Origin: Bacteroidales bacterium
Lineage (GTDB): Bacteria > Bacteroidota > Bacteroidia > Bacteroidales > F082
Assembly: GCA_023229245.1 (NCBI GenBank)
Contig: JALNZU010000004.1
Span: 62,001-126,000 of the forward strand
Direction: 5' to 3'
Length of the DNA: 64,000 bases
A program made the position numbers and the translations under genes. Shown here piece after piece: positions 34,879 to 44,179 of this stretch (within the stretch, counting starts at the first letter, position 1; each line of letters begins with the position of its first letter). The notes under the pieces are model-generated. The model saw only the letters and a list, made by a program, of their open reading frames with translations. It ran no database searches and was not told where the DNA came from.

Positions 34879-35383
34879 ACATTTTACACTTATGTTAGTG
34901 TTCTTGTTTGTTGCGGGTATCGGAGGTGCTTTAGCTCAAACCAGAACAGTGTCTGGTAAGGTTACCAGTTCACAAGACGGGGAGGGTATTCCTGGTGTGA
35001 CGGTGCGGATTAAGGGGACTACTATCGGAGCTATTACCGATCTGGATGGGTATTATGAACTGAATGTACGCCCCGATCATCGTACGCTTGTCTTTTCATA
35101 TGTTTCTATGAAATCTCAGGAAGTTACCCTTGACAATCAAACCAGTATTAACGTGATCTTAGAGCCCGATGTGGTGCTGATAGACGAGGTAGTCGTTACG
35201 GCTTTGGGTATTTCGCGCGAAAAGAAAGCACTTGGTTATGCCGTGCAAGACGTAAAAAGCGATGAGCTTGTCAGAGCAGGTGCTACCAATGCGATCTCTT
35301 CATTAGCCGGAAAGATTGCGGGGGTTCAGATCAATCAGATTGGTGGCCAGATAGGTGCTGTTAGAATACACAACCAATCCTAA
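34874..35383 (+). pseudogene. N-terminal fragment of a SusC/RagA-type receptor
   Basis: A 169-residue product with signal peptide (1-22), a complete CarboxypepD_reg-like domain (23-105) and the start of a TonB plug (IDEVVVTALGIS, LAGKIAGVQI), then a stop where full SusC proteins continue for ~900 more residues. The first ~150 residues align without gaps to the complete SusC that starts 900 bp downstream. Residues ~22-84 are nearly identical in protein while differing at many synonymous sites. The barrel is absent, so it cannot transport. It is either a decayed paralogue or a small expressed periplasmic domain. No in-frame or frameshifted continuation into a barrel was found in the following 390 bp. 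Confidence 0.85.
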
Positions 35384-35754
35384 TTTCGCATTGACGACGG
35401 TTACCGATAACTCCAGAACAAGAGTATCTAATGATGTGTGCGATCAAATAGAAATTTTCTACACTCTTCTAGATTTATAGAACCACATGAGAAGAAACAT
35501 GATAATGCATATAGTATCAGTTTAGTAGGAATAAGAATAAGATTTGTTTGAAACATGATACATATAACATTAAGGTAAAAGCTTATTTAAAGGATAGTTG
35601 AATTTTTTTTTGTTAGGAAATTAGCGCTTGGCATATGGAAAATGAAACTTATTAAAAAAAAATGTAGAGTGTTTGGATATATTTTCTTAATATTGTAGTC
35701 TCATTTTTTAAAAAATATTTTACATGTATAACTAGTATATTTTTAATCAATTCA
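35384..35754. other. Spacer between SusC fragment and full SusC
   Basis: No SusC barrel remnant was recognised. A frame from about 35362 can be read for ~36 codons after a frame shift, but it resembles nothing I know. The rest is AT-rich and probably holds the promoter of the SusC operon. Confidence 0.5.
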
Positions 35755-35778
35755 CTAACCAAAATTCATCATTATGAG
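35755..35778 (+). repeat. 24-bp direct repeat, copy 2 (leader and start codon)
   Basis: Identical to 34855-34878. It covers the bases just before the ATG and the first codons of the full SusC gene. Confidence 0.9.
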
Positions 35779-38700
35779 AAAAATTACGTTTATGTTAGTG
35801 TTCTTGCTTGCTGCGGGCATCAGTGGTGTTTTTGCGCAAACAAGGACAGTGACTGGTAAGGTTACCAGCTCACAGGATGGAGAAGGAATTCCTGGTGTGA
35901 CAGTGAGGGTAAAGGGTACCACTATTGGTGCCATTACCAATCTAGATGGGTTTTACGAGCTTAATGTACGGCCTGATCACCGTACACTTGTGTTTTCGTA
36001 TGTATCCATGAAATCACAGGAAGTTCCTCTGGGCACTGAGGTGAGTATCAATATTGTGATGGAGCCCGATATCTTCCAGATTGATGAGGTGGTAGTCACT
36101 GCCTTAGGTATCTCGAAAGAGAAAAAATCGTTGGGCTATGCCGTTCAAACGGTAGGTGATGAAGAGCTGGTGCGTACGGGTAATGCCAATATTATGGGTG
36201 CCATGCAGGGTAAGATAGCCGGAGTGGATATTAAACCCTCCAGTGGTATGCCCGGTGCATCTTCACAAATGGTAATACGCGGAGCTCGTTCATTTACCGG
36301 CAATAATACACCTCTGTACGTGGTAGATGGTATGCCCATTGCGTCAACCGCACCCTATTCCACCGGAAATAGTGTGACAGGTTCCGACGTGGCAAACCGT
36401 GCATTAGACATTAACCCGGCTGACATCGAAAGTATCGACATCCTCAAAGGGCAAGCAGCCGCTGCCTTGTACGGGATTAGAGCGTCAAACGGAGTAGTGA
36501 TAATCACAACGAAAAGCGGACGCGGCCTGGCAGCCGGTAAACCAGTGGTAACATTTAACCACAACACCAGCTTTGACGTGGTATCGCGCACACCTGATTA
36601 TCAAACAACCTATGCACAAGGAAGCTATGGAGTGTATCAACCCACTGCATCCTATTCATGGGGCCCGAAAATTGTTGACCTACCAGATGATCCTAACTAT
36701 GGTGGTAATACGGATAACCAATATACTGCCGAGTGGGGTGAACAAAAAGGAAAATATTATGTGCCTCAGTTAGATCAGGCAGGATTGAATCCATGGCTGA
36801 CACCTCAGGTATATAATAACTGGGATGATTATTTCCAAACAGGACATACAGTATCGAATAACCTGAGTGTATCACAGGCTACCAGCGAAGGAAATTTTGC
36901 ATTAGGTATCAGCATGACTGATCAAAAAGGGATAGCCCTTGCTACCGGAATGAAGCGCTACAATGCGAAAGCTTCAGGTGAAAGAAACCTGAACAAAAAC
37001 TTTACAGCAGGATTTAGCGCCAACTTCTCAAAGAGTAATATTGATAAGCTATCGGGTGCTAACGACGGTTCGTTGACAGGACCATTGGCAGCTCCATCAA
37101 GCTATAACCTGAAAGGAACTCCTTATCATATACCCGGCAATCCTTATCGTCAGATCTATTTCCGCGGAGGATCGTTTGATAACTCCTACTGGATACCTGA
37201 CAACAACACCTTTAATGAACTGAACAATCGTTTCTTTGGTAACGGCTATGTCAATTATATTGCCAACCTGAGCGAGGGAATGATTCTACGCCTCCGTTAT
37301 CAGGCTGGTGTTGACACTTATTCGACCCATCTGCAAGATATATTTGGCTTCGGTGCTCGCAATAATTCCCAAGGTGTTATTGACAACTATGGAACTACCT
37401 ATTCACTGTTCAACTCAACGGCTACAGCAAACTTCGACTGGAAGATCAATAGCGACCTTGAGTTTAACGCCATGATAGGTAATGAGATAAACCATAGCTC
37501 AAGCAAAAGCTATTGGGAAACAGGTACAGATTTCAACTTTGGTGGCTGGAATCATATCGGGAATGCCAAAATAGTTACTGCAGGTGAATCGCAGAGCGAG
37601 TTCCGTGATATGGGAGTGTTTGGTAGCTTAGCTTTAAGCTGGAAATCCATGCTGTTCCTTAATGCTACAGGTAGGAATGACATAGTTTCGCAAATGCCCA
37701 GAGATAATCGTACATTCTTCTATCCTTCAGTTTCATTAGGATTTGTTGCAACCGAGCTTCCAGGTCTTGAGGATCTGAGCTGGCTCTCGTTTGCCAAACT
37801 CAGAGCTTCGTATGCCGAAGTAGGTCAGGCCGGACGGTATCTTGAGAACTATTATTTAACTCCCGGCTATAGTGGTGGATTCTGGTTGTCAGAACCTATC
37901 CAATATCCTATTGGGGGTGTGAACTCTTATATCCCGAATTCTACTCAATATGACCCCAACCTGAAACCGCAGAATACTGTTTCCTATGAGGTTGGAGTTG
38001 ACCTGAAATTCTTTGAAAACAGGTTTGGAGTTGATTATAACTTCTCACATCAAACCGTTACCGATCAGATTTTCCCCGTGCCATTGGCTGGGTCAACCGG
38101 TGCTTCGCAGTTAGTTATGAACGGTGGGAAGGTTCAAACCGATGTACATGAAGTGATGATGTACGTTACTCCTGTTAAAACTAATGCCTTCCAGTGGGAT
38201 TTAAACTTTAACTATGCTGCTGTTGAAAACAACGTCATTGAATTGGCTGAAGGAGTCGAAAGCATCTTCCTTGGTGGATTCGTTACTCCGCAAGTGCGTG
38301 CCGGTATCGGATATACGTATCCGGTCATCTACGGTACTTCATTTGTAAGAGATGATGACGGAAATGTAGTCGTAATTGATAACCCCGGAGCATGGAATCA
38401 TGGGATGCCAATGAGCGGCGAACCTGGTGTGATAGGTGAGGTGTCACCTAAATTTATCCTGGGTGCAACCAATACATTCAGATTTAAAGACCTGTCGTTA
38501 AGCGCAGTATTTGAATGGAAAAATGGTGGCGAGATGTATTCAGGTTCAAACGGACTGATAGACCTGTATGGTATGTCGGCTGTAACCGAAGACAGGGAAT
38601 CTACCTTTATATTTAAAGGTGTAAAACCTGATGGAACACCTAATGATATTGTCAGAGGGGGCCCGAACGATCCGGATGCATATCAGGATTTATATGCCAA

Positions 38701-38971
38701 CGTACTCTCCGACATAGACGAGTATTACATCCATGATAATTCGTTTGTAAAACTACGCGAACTCTCACTCAGATATCAGTTTGCAAAACCCATTTACAAA
38801 ACGATGAATATTGGCGTTTCACTGTATGCCAGAAATATTCTCTTATGGACTGCACTGCGTAACATTGATCCCGAAACCTCTCAAGGAAATAACAATATGG
38901 GTGGTTCGTTTGAAAGGTTCTCACTGCCGCAGACTACCAGCTATGGATTTGGTTTTGATATAACATTCTAA
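35774..38971 (+). CDS. SusC/RagA family TonB-linked outer membrane protein
   Basis: A complete 1065-residue TonB-dependent transporter. Signal peptide (1-22), CarboxypepD_reg-like domain (23-105), plug domain from IDEVVVTALGIS through MVIRGARSF and LYVVDGMPI to IDILKGQAAAALYG (~110-240), then a long beta-barrel ending in SYGFGFDITF with a terminal Phe. The family imports large ligands together with a SusD lid lipoprotein, powered by TonB-ExbBD. The SusD gene starts 8 bp after its stop. No glycoside hydrolase or regulator is adjacent, so the ligand cannot be inferred. The N-terminus is duplicated in the fragment upstream. Confidence 0.96.
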   Translation: MRKITFMLVFLLAAGISGVFAQTRTVTGKVTSSQDGEGIPGVTVRVKGTTIGAITNLDGFYELNVRPDHRTLVFSYVSMKSQEVPLGTEVSINIVMEPDIFQIDEVVVTALGISKEKKSLGYAVQTVGDEELVRTGNANIMGAMQGKIAGVDIKPSSGMPGASSQMVIRGARSFTGNNTPLYVVDGMPIASTAPYSTGNSVTGSDVANRALDINPADIESIDILKGQAAAALYGIRASNGVVIITTKSGRGLAAGKPVVTFNHNTSFDVVSRTPDYQTTYAQGSYGVYQPTASYSWGPKIVDLPDDPNYGGNTDNQYTAEWGEQKGKYYVPQLDQAGLNPWLTPQVYNNWDDYFQTGHTVSNNLSVSQATSEGNFALGISMTDQKGIALATGMKRYNAKASGERNLNKNFTAGFSANFSKSNIDKLSGANDGSLTGPLAAPSSYNLKGTPYHIPGNPYRQIYFRGGSFDNSYWIPDNNTFNELNNRFFGNGYVNYIANLSEGMILRLRYQAGVDTYSTHLQDIFGFGARNNSQGVIDNYGTTYSLFNSTATANFDWKINSDLEFNAMIGNEINHSSSKSYWETGTDFNFGGWNHIGNAKIVTAGESQSEFRDMGVFGSLALSWKSMLFLNATGRNDIVSQMPRDNRTFFYPSVSLGFVATELPGLEDLSWLSFAKLRASYAEVGQAGRYLENYYLTPGYSGGFWLSEPIQYPIGGVNSYIPNSTQYDPNLKPQNTVSYEVGVDLKFFENRFGVDYNFSHQTVTDQIFPVPLAGSTGASQLVMNGGKVQTDVHEVMMYVTPVKTNAFQWDLNFNYAAVENNVIELAEGVESIFLGGFVTPQVRAGIGYTYPVIYGTSFVRDDDGNVVVIDNPGAWNHGMPMSGEPGVIGEVSPKFILGATNTFRFKDLSLSAVFEWKNGGEMYSGSNGLIDLYGMSAVTEDRESTFIFKGVKPDGTPNDIVRGGPNDPDAYQDLYANVLSDIDEYYIHDNSFVKLRELSLRYQFAKPIYKTMNIGVSLYARNILLWTALRNIDPETSQGNNNMGGSFERFSLPQTTSYGFGFDITF

Positions 38972-38979
38972 TTAATAAA

Positions 38980-40437
38980 ATGAAGAACATGAAAAAGAAA
39001 ATTAACATAGTGCTGGCTGCCATGCTTTTGATGTTAGCATGGTCGTGCTCCCAGGATATCATGGATGACATTAATAAAAATGTCAATGACCCAACGAATG
39101 TGAGTGCTAATCTGATCATTACTGATGCCATGATTACATCTGCATTTAGTATTACCGGCAGCGACCTGGCTTTCTATGCTTCAATCTATATGGAACATAA
39201 TGTGGGTATCTGGAATCAGGGATATAGTGCTGAGATACGTACCGGAGAACCAATAAGCGCTACTACTTATAATAATAGCTGGAACACCATGTATAATAAT
39301 CTGTATAACTTAAAAACGATTATTGAAAAATGTTCCGAAGACGGAGACGAATCCGATAACTATTATACCTTAGGTATCGCTCAAACTTTGATGGCTCATA
39401 ACCTCGCTACTCTCACCGATCTGATGGGTGATGTGCCATGGGAAGAAGCTTTGCAACCCGGATTTATTTATACACCCAAGCTAGATAATCAAGAAGAAAT
39501 CTATGCTGAGGTCTTTAGCTTGTTAGATGCCGCCATCGAAAACTTTAACAAAGAATCCATCATATATCTTGGTGCTCAAGATTTTATTTATGGTGGAAAT
39601 GCTGCATCTATTAAAGATTGGGAAAAACTTGCTTATGGGTTGAAAGCCCGTTATACCATGCGTCTGTCGTTGAAAGATGCACAATATGGTAAGGTTATTG
39701 AATATGCCAATAAGTCATTTGCATCCAGTGCTGGGCAAGCCCAACTGAATTATAACGGTAGTACGATGGTCAGTCCGTTTTATAAGTTCTTTACTGATCG
39801 TGATTACTTTGGGGCAAGCGAAAGCTTTTATAATAAGTTGGATGCTCGGAATGACCCCAGATTAGATTTGTTCTGGGAGCCACATCCCAGTTCCGGATCA
39901 TTCTTATTAGCTCCTAACGGATCGCCTGATCAGGTACAGGGATTATATAGCATTTCAGCTATATCCAATCCAACAGCCCCTACTTATTTGCTGAGCTACC
40001 ATGAAATCGAATTCCTGAAAGCAGAAGCATATGTACGCTTAAATCAACTAAGCGATGCTAAAGCTGCCCTGAAAAAAGCGGTAACAGCTGCATTCCAAAA
40101 AGTAAATATTGGTTTAACTGCCGATGATGCGGAAGAATATTTTACTGATGAAGTAGAACCAAGGTTTAATTCCAATGCCTTGTCAGAAGTGATGAATCAG
40201 AAATACTTTGCGTTCTTCGAAGAAGAAGCTATTGAAGCATATTGCGATTACCGCCGCTTGAGAGCTATGGGTGATAATGTGATTCAATTGGTTAATCCAA
40301 AGAATGTGGATCGTTTCCCACAAAGATACACCTACGGAAACAGTGATGTAACCACTAATGTTAATGTACGTGAAGCTTACGGTGATGGTAGCTATGTATT
40401 TACTGAAAAAGTATGGTGGGCCGGTGGCACCCGTTAA
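38980..40437 (+). CDS. SusD/RagB family lipoprotein (SusD-like group 2)
   Basis: A 485-residue surface lipoprotein with lipobox LAWSC (Cys23 from this start; ATG 38989 is an alternative). The body is TPR-like helical, with NDPTNVSANLIITDAM near the start, YNNLYNLKTIIEKCSEDGD, LTDLMGDVPWEEALQPG and a C-terminal RFPQRYTYG. These fit the SusD-like 2 branch found beside SusC proteins, not the starch SusD branch. It should cap the SusC barrel and bind the ligand at the cell surface. Eight bp separate it from susC and 33 bp from the third gene. Confidence 0.93.
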   Translation: MKNMKKKINIVLAAMLLMLAWSCSQDIMDDINKNVNDPTNVSANLIITDAMITSAFSITGSDLAFYASIYMEHNVGIWNQGYSAEIRTGEPISATTYNNSWNTMYNNLYNLKTIIEKCSEDGDESDNYYTLGIAQTLMAHNLATLTDLMGDVPWEEALQPGFIYTPKLDNQEEIYAEVFSLLDAAIENFNKESIIYLGAQDFIYGGNAASIKDWEKLAYGLKARYTMRLSLKDAQYGKVIEYANKSFASSAGQAQLNYNGSTMVSPFYKFFTDRDYFGASESFYNKLDARNDPRLDLFWEPHPSSGSFLLAPNGSPDQVQGLYSISAISNPTAPTYLLSYHEIEFLKAEAYVRLNQLSDAKAALKKAVTAAFQKVNIGLTADDAEEYFTDEVEPRFNSNALSEVMNQKYFAFFEEEAIEAYCDYRRLRAMGDNVIQLVNPKNVDRFPQRYTYGNSDVTTNVNVREAYGDGSYVFTEKVWWAGGTR

Positions 40438-40470
40438 GATTTATTTTTATCAAAATTAAACGATTAAGAT

Positions 40471-41277
40471 ATGAAAAAATTTAAATTATTTAGCTTGATT
40501 GCTGCGCTGATCCTGATTGTTACAGCTTGCGATACTAAAGTAGTAGATCCTGCTGGTGATCGCGATGTAGCTCCAGTACCAGGAATAGTAGATCTGAACC
40601 CAGCTACTTTTGATGTATATGATCTAGACAACAGCTTCATTAAGTTTACACTTGTTCTGGACGACTCCAGAGTGAGCGAAGCTAAAGTGCTTGTCTCCTA
40701 TAAAGGGGATAAAAGACGAGTTGAAATAGCTAAGGTAACCAGCTTCCCACAGGACCTACAAATTAAAGTAAAAGATGTTGCAGCACAATTAGGTATGCAA
40801 TTAGCAGATGTGAAAGCAGCGGATGTGTTCAACTTCGAAGTACAAACTATAGTGGGAGGTGAAGTTTATTTCTCTAGTGCAGCTTTTAATGCAGCTGTAG
40901 TATGCGGATATGAAATAGACAACGTTACAGGAAGCTATCATGCATTTAGCGATGACTGGGGATTGGATGATGATGTAACTATAGTGGCAGATCCAAATAA
41001 TGAGTACATACTCTATGTACACGGACTTGCATCAGTAGAAGGATTGGTTGAAATAGCTCCTTTGAAATTAATTGTGAATGATAAGAACTTTTCAGTAACG
41101 GCTGAGAAAACCGTTTTAGCAGCTGATGTTGAACCATGGGGACTGCCTTATACCGGATACTTCTATGAAGGATCAGGCGAACTGAATACTTGCGATGGAA
41201 CCTATACTATGAACTTCACTATCGGTGTTGATCAGGGAACATGGGGACTGCAAGCCTTTGTATTCACAAAAAACTAA
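40471..41277 (+). CDS. Surface lipoprotein of unknown function in SusCD operon
   Basis: A 268-residue lipoprotein (lipobox LIVTAC, Cys20). The first half (LNPATFDVYDLDNSFIKFTLVLDDSRVSEAKVLVSYKG) looks like an Ig-type beta-sandwich. The second half, from VTGSYHAFSDDWG to the C-terminal AFVFTKN, is a second beta-rich domain with many aromatic and Gly residues. No enzymatic motif is visible. Its place as the third gene after SusC and SusD is that of SusE/SusF-type ligand-binding accessory proteins, so ligand binding is inferred from position only. A strong terminator follows 65 bp after the stop. Confidence 0.8.
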   Translation: MKKFKLFSLIAALILIVTACDTKVVDPAGDRDVAPVPGIVDLNPATFDVYDLDNSFIKFTLVLDDSRVSEAKVLVSYKGDKRRVEIAKVTSFPQDLQIKVKDVAAQLGMQLADVKAADVFNFEVQTIVGGEVYFSSAAFNAAVVCGYEIDNVTGSYHAFSDDWGLDDDVTIVADPNNEYILYVHGLASVEGLVEIAPLKLIVNDKNFSVTAEKTVLAADVEPWGLPYTGYFYEGSGELNTCDGTYTMNFTIGVDQGTWGLQAFVFTKN

Positions 41278-41341
41278 TAAACAGCTTTGACAAGGATATG
41301 AAGAATTAGCTTCAAAAATCCTACGTGTCATTAGTATGTAA

Positions 41342-41380
41342 CAAAAAAAGACTGCTTCATTATGGAGCAGTCTTTTTTTT
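41342..41380 (+). terminator. Rho-independent terminator of the SusCD operon
   Basis: An A-rich run followed by GACTGCT pairs with AGCAGTC and a run of eight Ts, with a loop around TCATTATGG. It has the form of a strong terminator and may work in both directions, although the minus-strand gene ahead of it starts elsewhere. Confidence 0.9.
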
Positions 41381-41439
41381 GTGATTTGAAATGCTTGTAT
41401 CGTTCGGCTTGCAATAAGACAAAAGACAAAATGCCTAAG

Positions 41440-42093
41440 CTATTCTTGCCAATTTAATTCACTGTAAAATTGCTCAAGGAATGCAAGCATGAACGCATGT
41501 CGTTCTTCAGCTATTCGTTTGGCAGTGTTAGTGTTCATCTGGTCTTTCAGTAATAACAGCTTCTCATAAAAATGATTGATAGTTGATCCTTGATGCTGTT
41601 GGTACTCTTGTTTATTACGGAATCTTGCAACTTGTTCGTTGGTGCGGTAGATAGCTTGTTTTTTATATCCACCGTAGGCAAAAGCTCTTGCAATACCTAT
41701 AGCACCTATGGCATCAAGTCGATCAGCATCCTGAACAACCTGAAATTCAACAGACTTTTCCTGATTGAAATGAAAGGAATCTTTGAACGACATGTGTTGT
41801 ATGATGAATACCACCGCATCTGATATGTGATCCGGGATTTGCAGGCTATGCAGAAAAGACGCTACTTTGAGCAGTCCTTTAGCCTCGTCTCCTTCATTAT
41901 GTTTTGGATCGGCCACATCATGCAGCAATGCCGCCAGGCCTACTATAAGCCGGTCGGCATGCTCAATCTCGGCCAATCTCATAGCCGTTTGAAATACCCG
42001 CTTGATATGTTCAAAATCGTGGCTACCCTCGAATTCAGTAAAAAGTCCTTGTACATAAAGTTTTGTTTGATGAAGTATAGACTGAATATTCAT
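41440..42093 (-). CDS. HD-domain phosphohydrolase (YedJ-like)
   Basis: A 217-residue cytosolic HD-superfamily hydrolase. The metal ligands are visible as His in SHDFEHIKRV, the HD pair in ALLHDVADPKH and a later Asp in VVQDADRLDAIGAIG. This spacing and the QDADRLDAIGA segment match the YedJ/YpgQ group of nucleotide or phosphoester hydrolases. The substrate is not known. Its start overlaps the stop of the nicotinamide-riboside-kinase-like gene by 4 bp, so the two are translationally coupled and may act on related molecules. It is the last gene of a three-gene operon that starts at 44075. Confidence 0.88.
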   Translation of the reverse strand: MNIQSILHQTKLYVQGLFTEFEGSHDFEHIKRVFQTAMRLAEIEHADRLIVGLAALLHDVADPKHNEGDEAKGLLKVASFLHSLQIPDHISDAVVFIIQHMSFKDSFHFNQEKSVEFQVVQDADRLDAIGAIGIARAFAYGGYKKQAIYRTNEQVARFRNKQEYQQHQGSTINHFYEKLLLLKDQMNTNTAKRIAEERHAFMLAFLEQFYSELNWQE

Positions 42094-42587
42094 AAACCAA
42101 TATATTGAAGCACCAAAGGTAGGGAAACAGATTGTTCTCCGCTAAGAGCCAACATATTGCTTTTGCTTGCCGGTTTGCCATATCTGATAAAGCTATCCCA
42201 GATATGATCTACATACCATGCAGGTTCTATGCCCCATCGGTGGTCGGAGCCTTTTCGCAAATGAAATGATTTACGACTGATCTCTAAATAAATCCTTTTA
42301 TCAAAAAGCTGTTGGGTAGGTATATGCCAAAATATCATCAGCCCTTCCACTATGACGATATCGTTCTGTCGTTTCTCGGCTTCTATGCTTTGCATCAGCT
42401 TGAGGTGGTCAATAGAATCTGGATGTTCCCAATCAATTCTATCATGTATGCGTGGAATTTTTTCTATGGGGTGAGCATAGTCATCCTGACATAGTAAACA
42501 AACTCTCTTTTGATTCAGATGATTACGTAAACGTGTTGCAAGTGTAGTCTTACCAGCAGTACTGACGCCCCCTATAGCAATGATCAT
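42090..42587 (-). CDS. Nicotinamide-riboside-kinase-like / uridine-kinase-like P-loop kinase
   Basis: A 165-residue P-loop kinase with GGVSTAGKTT (residues 6-15). It shows LCQDDYAHP, then RIDWEHPDSIDHLKLM, VIVEGLMIFWHI and WYVDHIWDSFIRYGKP. These follow the order seen in eukaryotic nicotinamide riboside kinases (QDD, DWE/P..LD, EGFLLF, DGHVWP.YLKYR), more closely than uridine kinases, which are longer. It lacks the usual LID sequence of uridine kinases. The likely reaction is ATP-dependent phosphorylation of a nucleoside such as nicotinamide riboside. It lies 25 bp downstream of the beta-helix lipoprotein gene and overlaps the HD hydrolase gene by 4 bp. Confidence 0.8.
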   Translation of the reverse strand: MIIAIGGVSTAGKTTLATRLRNHLNQKRVCLLCQDDYAHPIEKIPRIHDRIDWEHPDSIDHLKLMQSIEAEKRQNDIVIVEGLMIFWHIPTQQLFDKRIYLEISRKSFHLRKGSDHRWGIEPAWYVDHIWDSFIRYGKPASKSNMLALSGEQSVSLPLVLQYIGL

Positions 42588-42611
42588 TACAATAAAGTGT
42601 TGGTTTAACCC

Positions 42612-44075
42612 TTATTCGTCTTCCGGAATATACACATATTGATAGGCCCCCAGATCGGGCGACTGGGTTCGGGATATCCCGTTCAGATCATATGGAAACT
42701 GATTAGCGATAGATTGCTTGCCTTTCCCGATGACAGGCGAGAGGGTATCGGGTCTGTAATCAAAGGCAGGATAATCTCTGAATCTAGGGTCTGCATCTTG
42801 GATACAATTTTCATAATGGGGATCGTTGCTGATCTGTTGTTCGGTACGAATCAGGCAATGATCAAATAGGTAGGATGCTGTGGCACCTTCAACCAATTCT
42901 TGTCCTGTTTCTTCAATGTTTGACCCGTATATGATGCTGTTACCCATTTCTAAGGAGAAAGGGACTGGCACGGCATTATTGAGTGTGTCCAATAAAAAAT
43001 TGTTGTAAAAAAGGGCAGGTGTGTTTCTGATGCTATACGACCATTGGTTGGCAATAGTGCTATGCATGAACCTATATGCACCGCCTGCTGTGAGTGCCAG
43101 ATTGTAATTGCCACAATTGGCTATGACCACATTATTGGCATCAATGGCAAATAATCTGGCAAAGAGTCCCATACCGGTATGATTTTCAATAATGGTGTTG
43201 CTTATATTAAGTTGATTTTCAGTAGGGCGTAAAAAAGATTCAGCTTGTATCCCAATGAACCCATTTCGTATGATTGCATAATTGATTTCATGGTTGAAAC
43301 CTGCTCTGCCTTCCATAAGCCATATACGGTCCCATTGTCCGGGTATGTTTTTATAGTCGGTGTCAAGTCGGTCGCCTTGAAAAATCACTGGATTCTCAAG
43401 GGTGCCTTCGACTATTAACTGGCTCTCGGCAAAAGCCCATAATCCTGAATTATTATGAAAATGAATGCGTGCTCCTGCTTCTATCAACAAAGTGCCGTAT
43501 GAGTTGATCAGCGCATATCCATATACCACATAAGGCTTGCCGGCTGTCCAGACCGTTGTCTCCAGGCTGTCGGCTACTATCTTGAATTTTGGGAAACCAC
43601 CTATTTGGGTGTCGGCAAGTATATAATGTGCGTCTTGTCCCCATGCTATTAATTTAATTCGTTGTTCGATTGTGTTGGTATGAAAAACAAGGTCTTCATC
43701 CACTATGAACGGATTATTCTGGTCAGCAGGATCAATGGTGGCGCGTAACAGTACGAACAAGCTATCGTGAGCTTCTATCTCAATATTTTGTATCTCCAAA
43801 GCAGGCTGCCCGTCCACATTCATACGAAACACGGATTGAGCACCTTTTTCTAAAAAGATAGAATTGATCTGCAGCTTGGTATTGCTGTTGTTATATACCA
43901 TCAGATATTTAGTGATGCTTCCAAGGCTTGTAAACACCGTATCGAACACCACCGAATCAGTTGAAAAGCTCAACGCATCCTGATCGGAAGGTAAAGGATT
44001 ATCTTTTCGGCAGGCGGCAAACAGTATGCAGAGCATGCAAACTAAACTGATAAGAAAAGTTGGGACAGCTTTCAT
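42612..44075 (-). CDS. Lipoprotein with right-handed parallel beta-helix
   Basis: A 487-residue lipoprotein (lipobox FAAC, Cys22). Residues ~30-160 form an Ig-like/ASH-type beta-sandwich (STDSVVFDTVFTSLGS, then KLIAWGQDA). From ~185 on, regular short strands with Asn/Gly turns (GTLLIEAGARIHFHN, QLIVEGTLENPVIFQG, QLNISNTIIENHTG) show a parallel beta-helix, ending in a DLNGISRTQSPDLGAYQ motif common to right-handed beta-helix proteins. Function is not known. Such helices bind or cleave polysaccharide in other proteins, but no catalytic residues are evident. It starts the operon with the kinase and hydrolase and has its own -7 box. Confidence 0.8.
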   Translation of the reverse strand: MKAVPTFLISLVCMLCILFAACRKDNPLPSDQDALSFSTDSVVFDTVFTSLGSITKYLMVYNNSNTKLQINSIFLEKGAQSVFRMNVDGQPALEIQNIEIEAHDSLFVLLRATIDPADQNNPFIVDEDLVFHTNTIEQRIKLIAWGQDAHYILADTQIGGFPKFKIVADSLETTVWTAGKPYVVYGYALINSYGTLLIEAGARIHFHNNSGLWAFAESQLIVEGTLENPVIFQGDRLDTDYKNIPGQWDRIWLMEGRAGFNHEINYAIIRNGFIGIQAESFLRPTENQLNISNTIIENHTGMGLFARLFAIDANNVVIANCGNYNLALTAGGAYRFMHSTIANQWSYSIRNTPALFYNNFLLDTLNNAVPVPFSLEMGNSIIYGSNIEETGQELVEGATASYLFDHCLIRTEQQISNDPHYENCIQDADPRFRDYPAFDYRPDTLSPVIGKGKQSIANQFPYDLNGISRTQSPDLGAYQYVYIPEDE

Positions 44076-44106
44076 GTCAACTATGAAAAAAGACGCATTA
44101 AAGCGG

Positions 44107-44114
44107 CAAAGTTA
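44107..44114 (-). promoter_or_regulatory. -7 box (TAACTTTG) for the beta-helix lipoprotein operon
   Basis: Minus-strand TAACTTTG followed by CCGC, 31 bp ahead of the ATG at 44075. Confidence 0.55.
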
Positions 44115-44152
44115 GTGAACAAAAGCAATACGCAAAAGTTTGTCTTTTATTG

Positions 44153-44160
44153 TATTTTTG
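44153..44160 (+). promoter_or_regulatory. -7 box (TATTTTTG) for the small outer-membrane barrel
   Basis: TATTTTTG followed by TGC, 19 bp before ATG 44180. It faces away from the minus-strand box at 44107-44114, so the 104-bp gap is a divergent promoter region. Confidence 0.55.
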
Positions 44161-44179
44161 TGCTTCAATCTATGGTATT

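Noticed and set aside
35362..35480. Possible frameshifted continuation of the SusC fragment
   Set aside because: About 36 codons can be read in another frame, but they do not resemble SusC plug or barrel sequence or any family I know, so no gene remnant is claimed.
34855..35778. 24-bp direct repeats as attachment sites of a 900-bp mobile element
   Set aside because: Both copies are the leader and start codon of paralogous SusC genes and no integrase or transposase lies between them, so duplication explains them.
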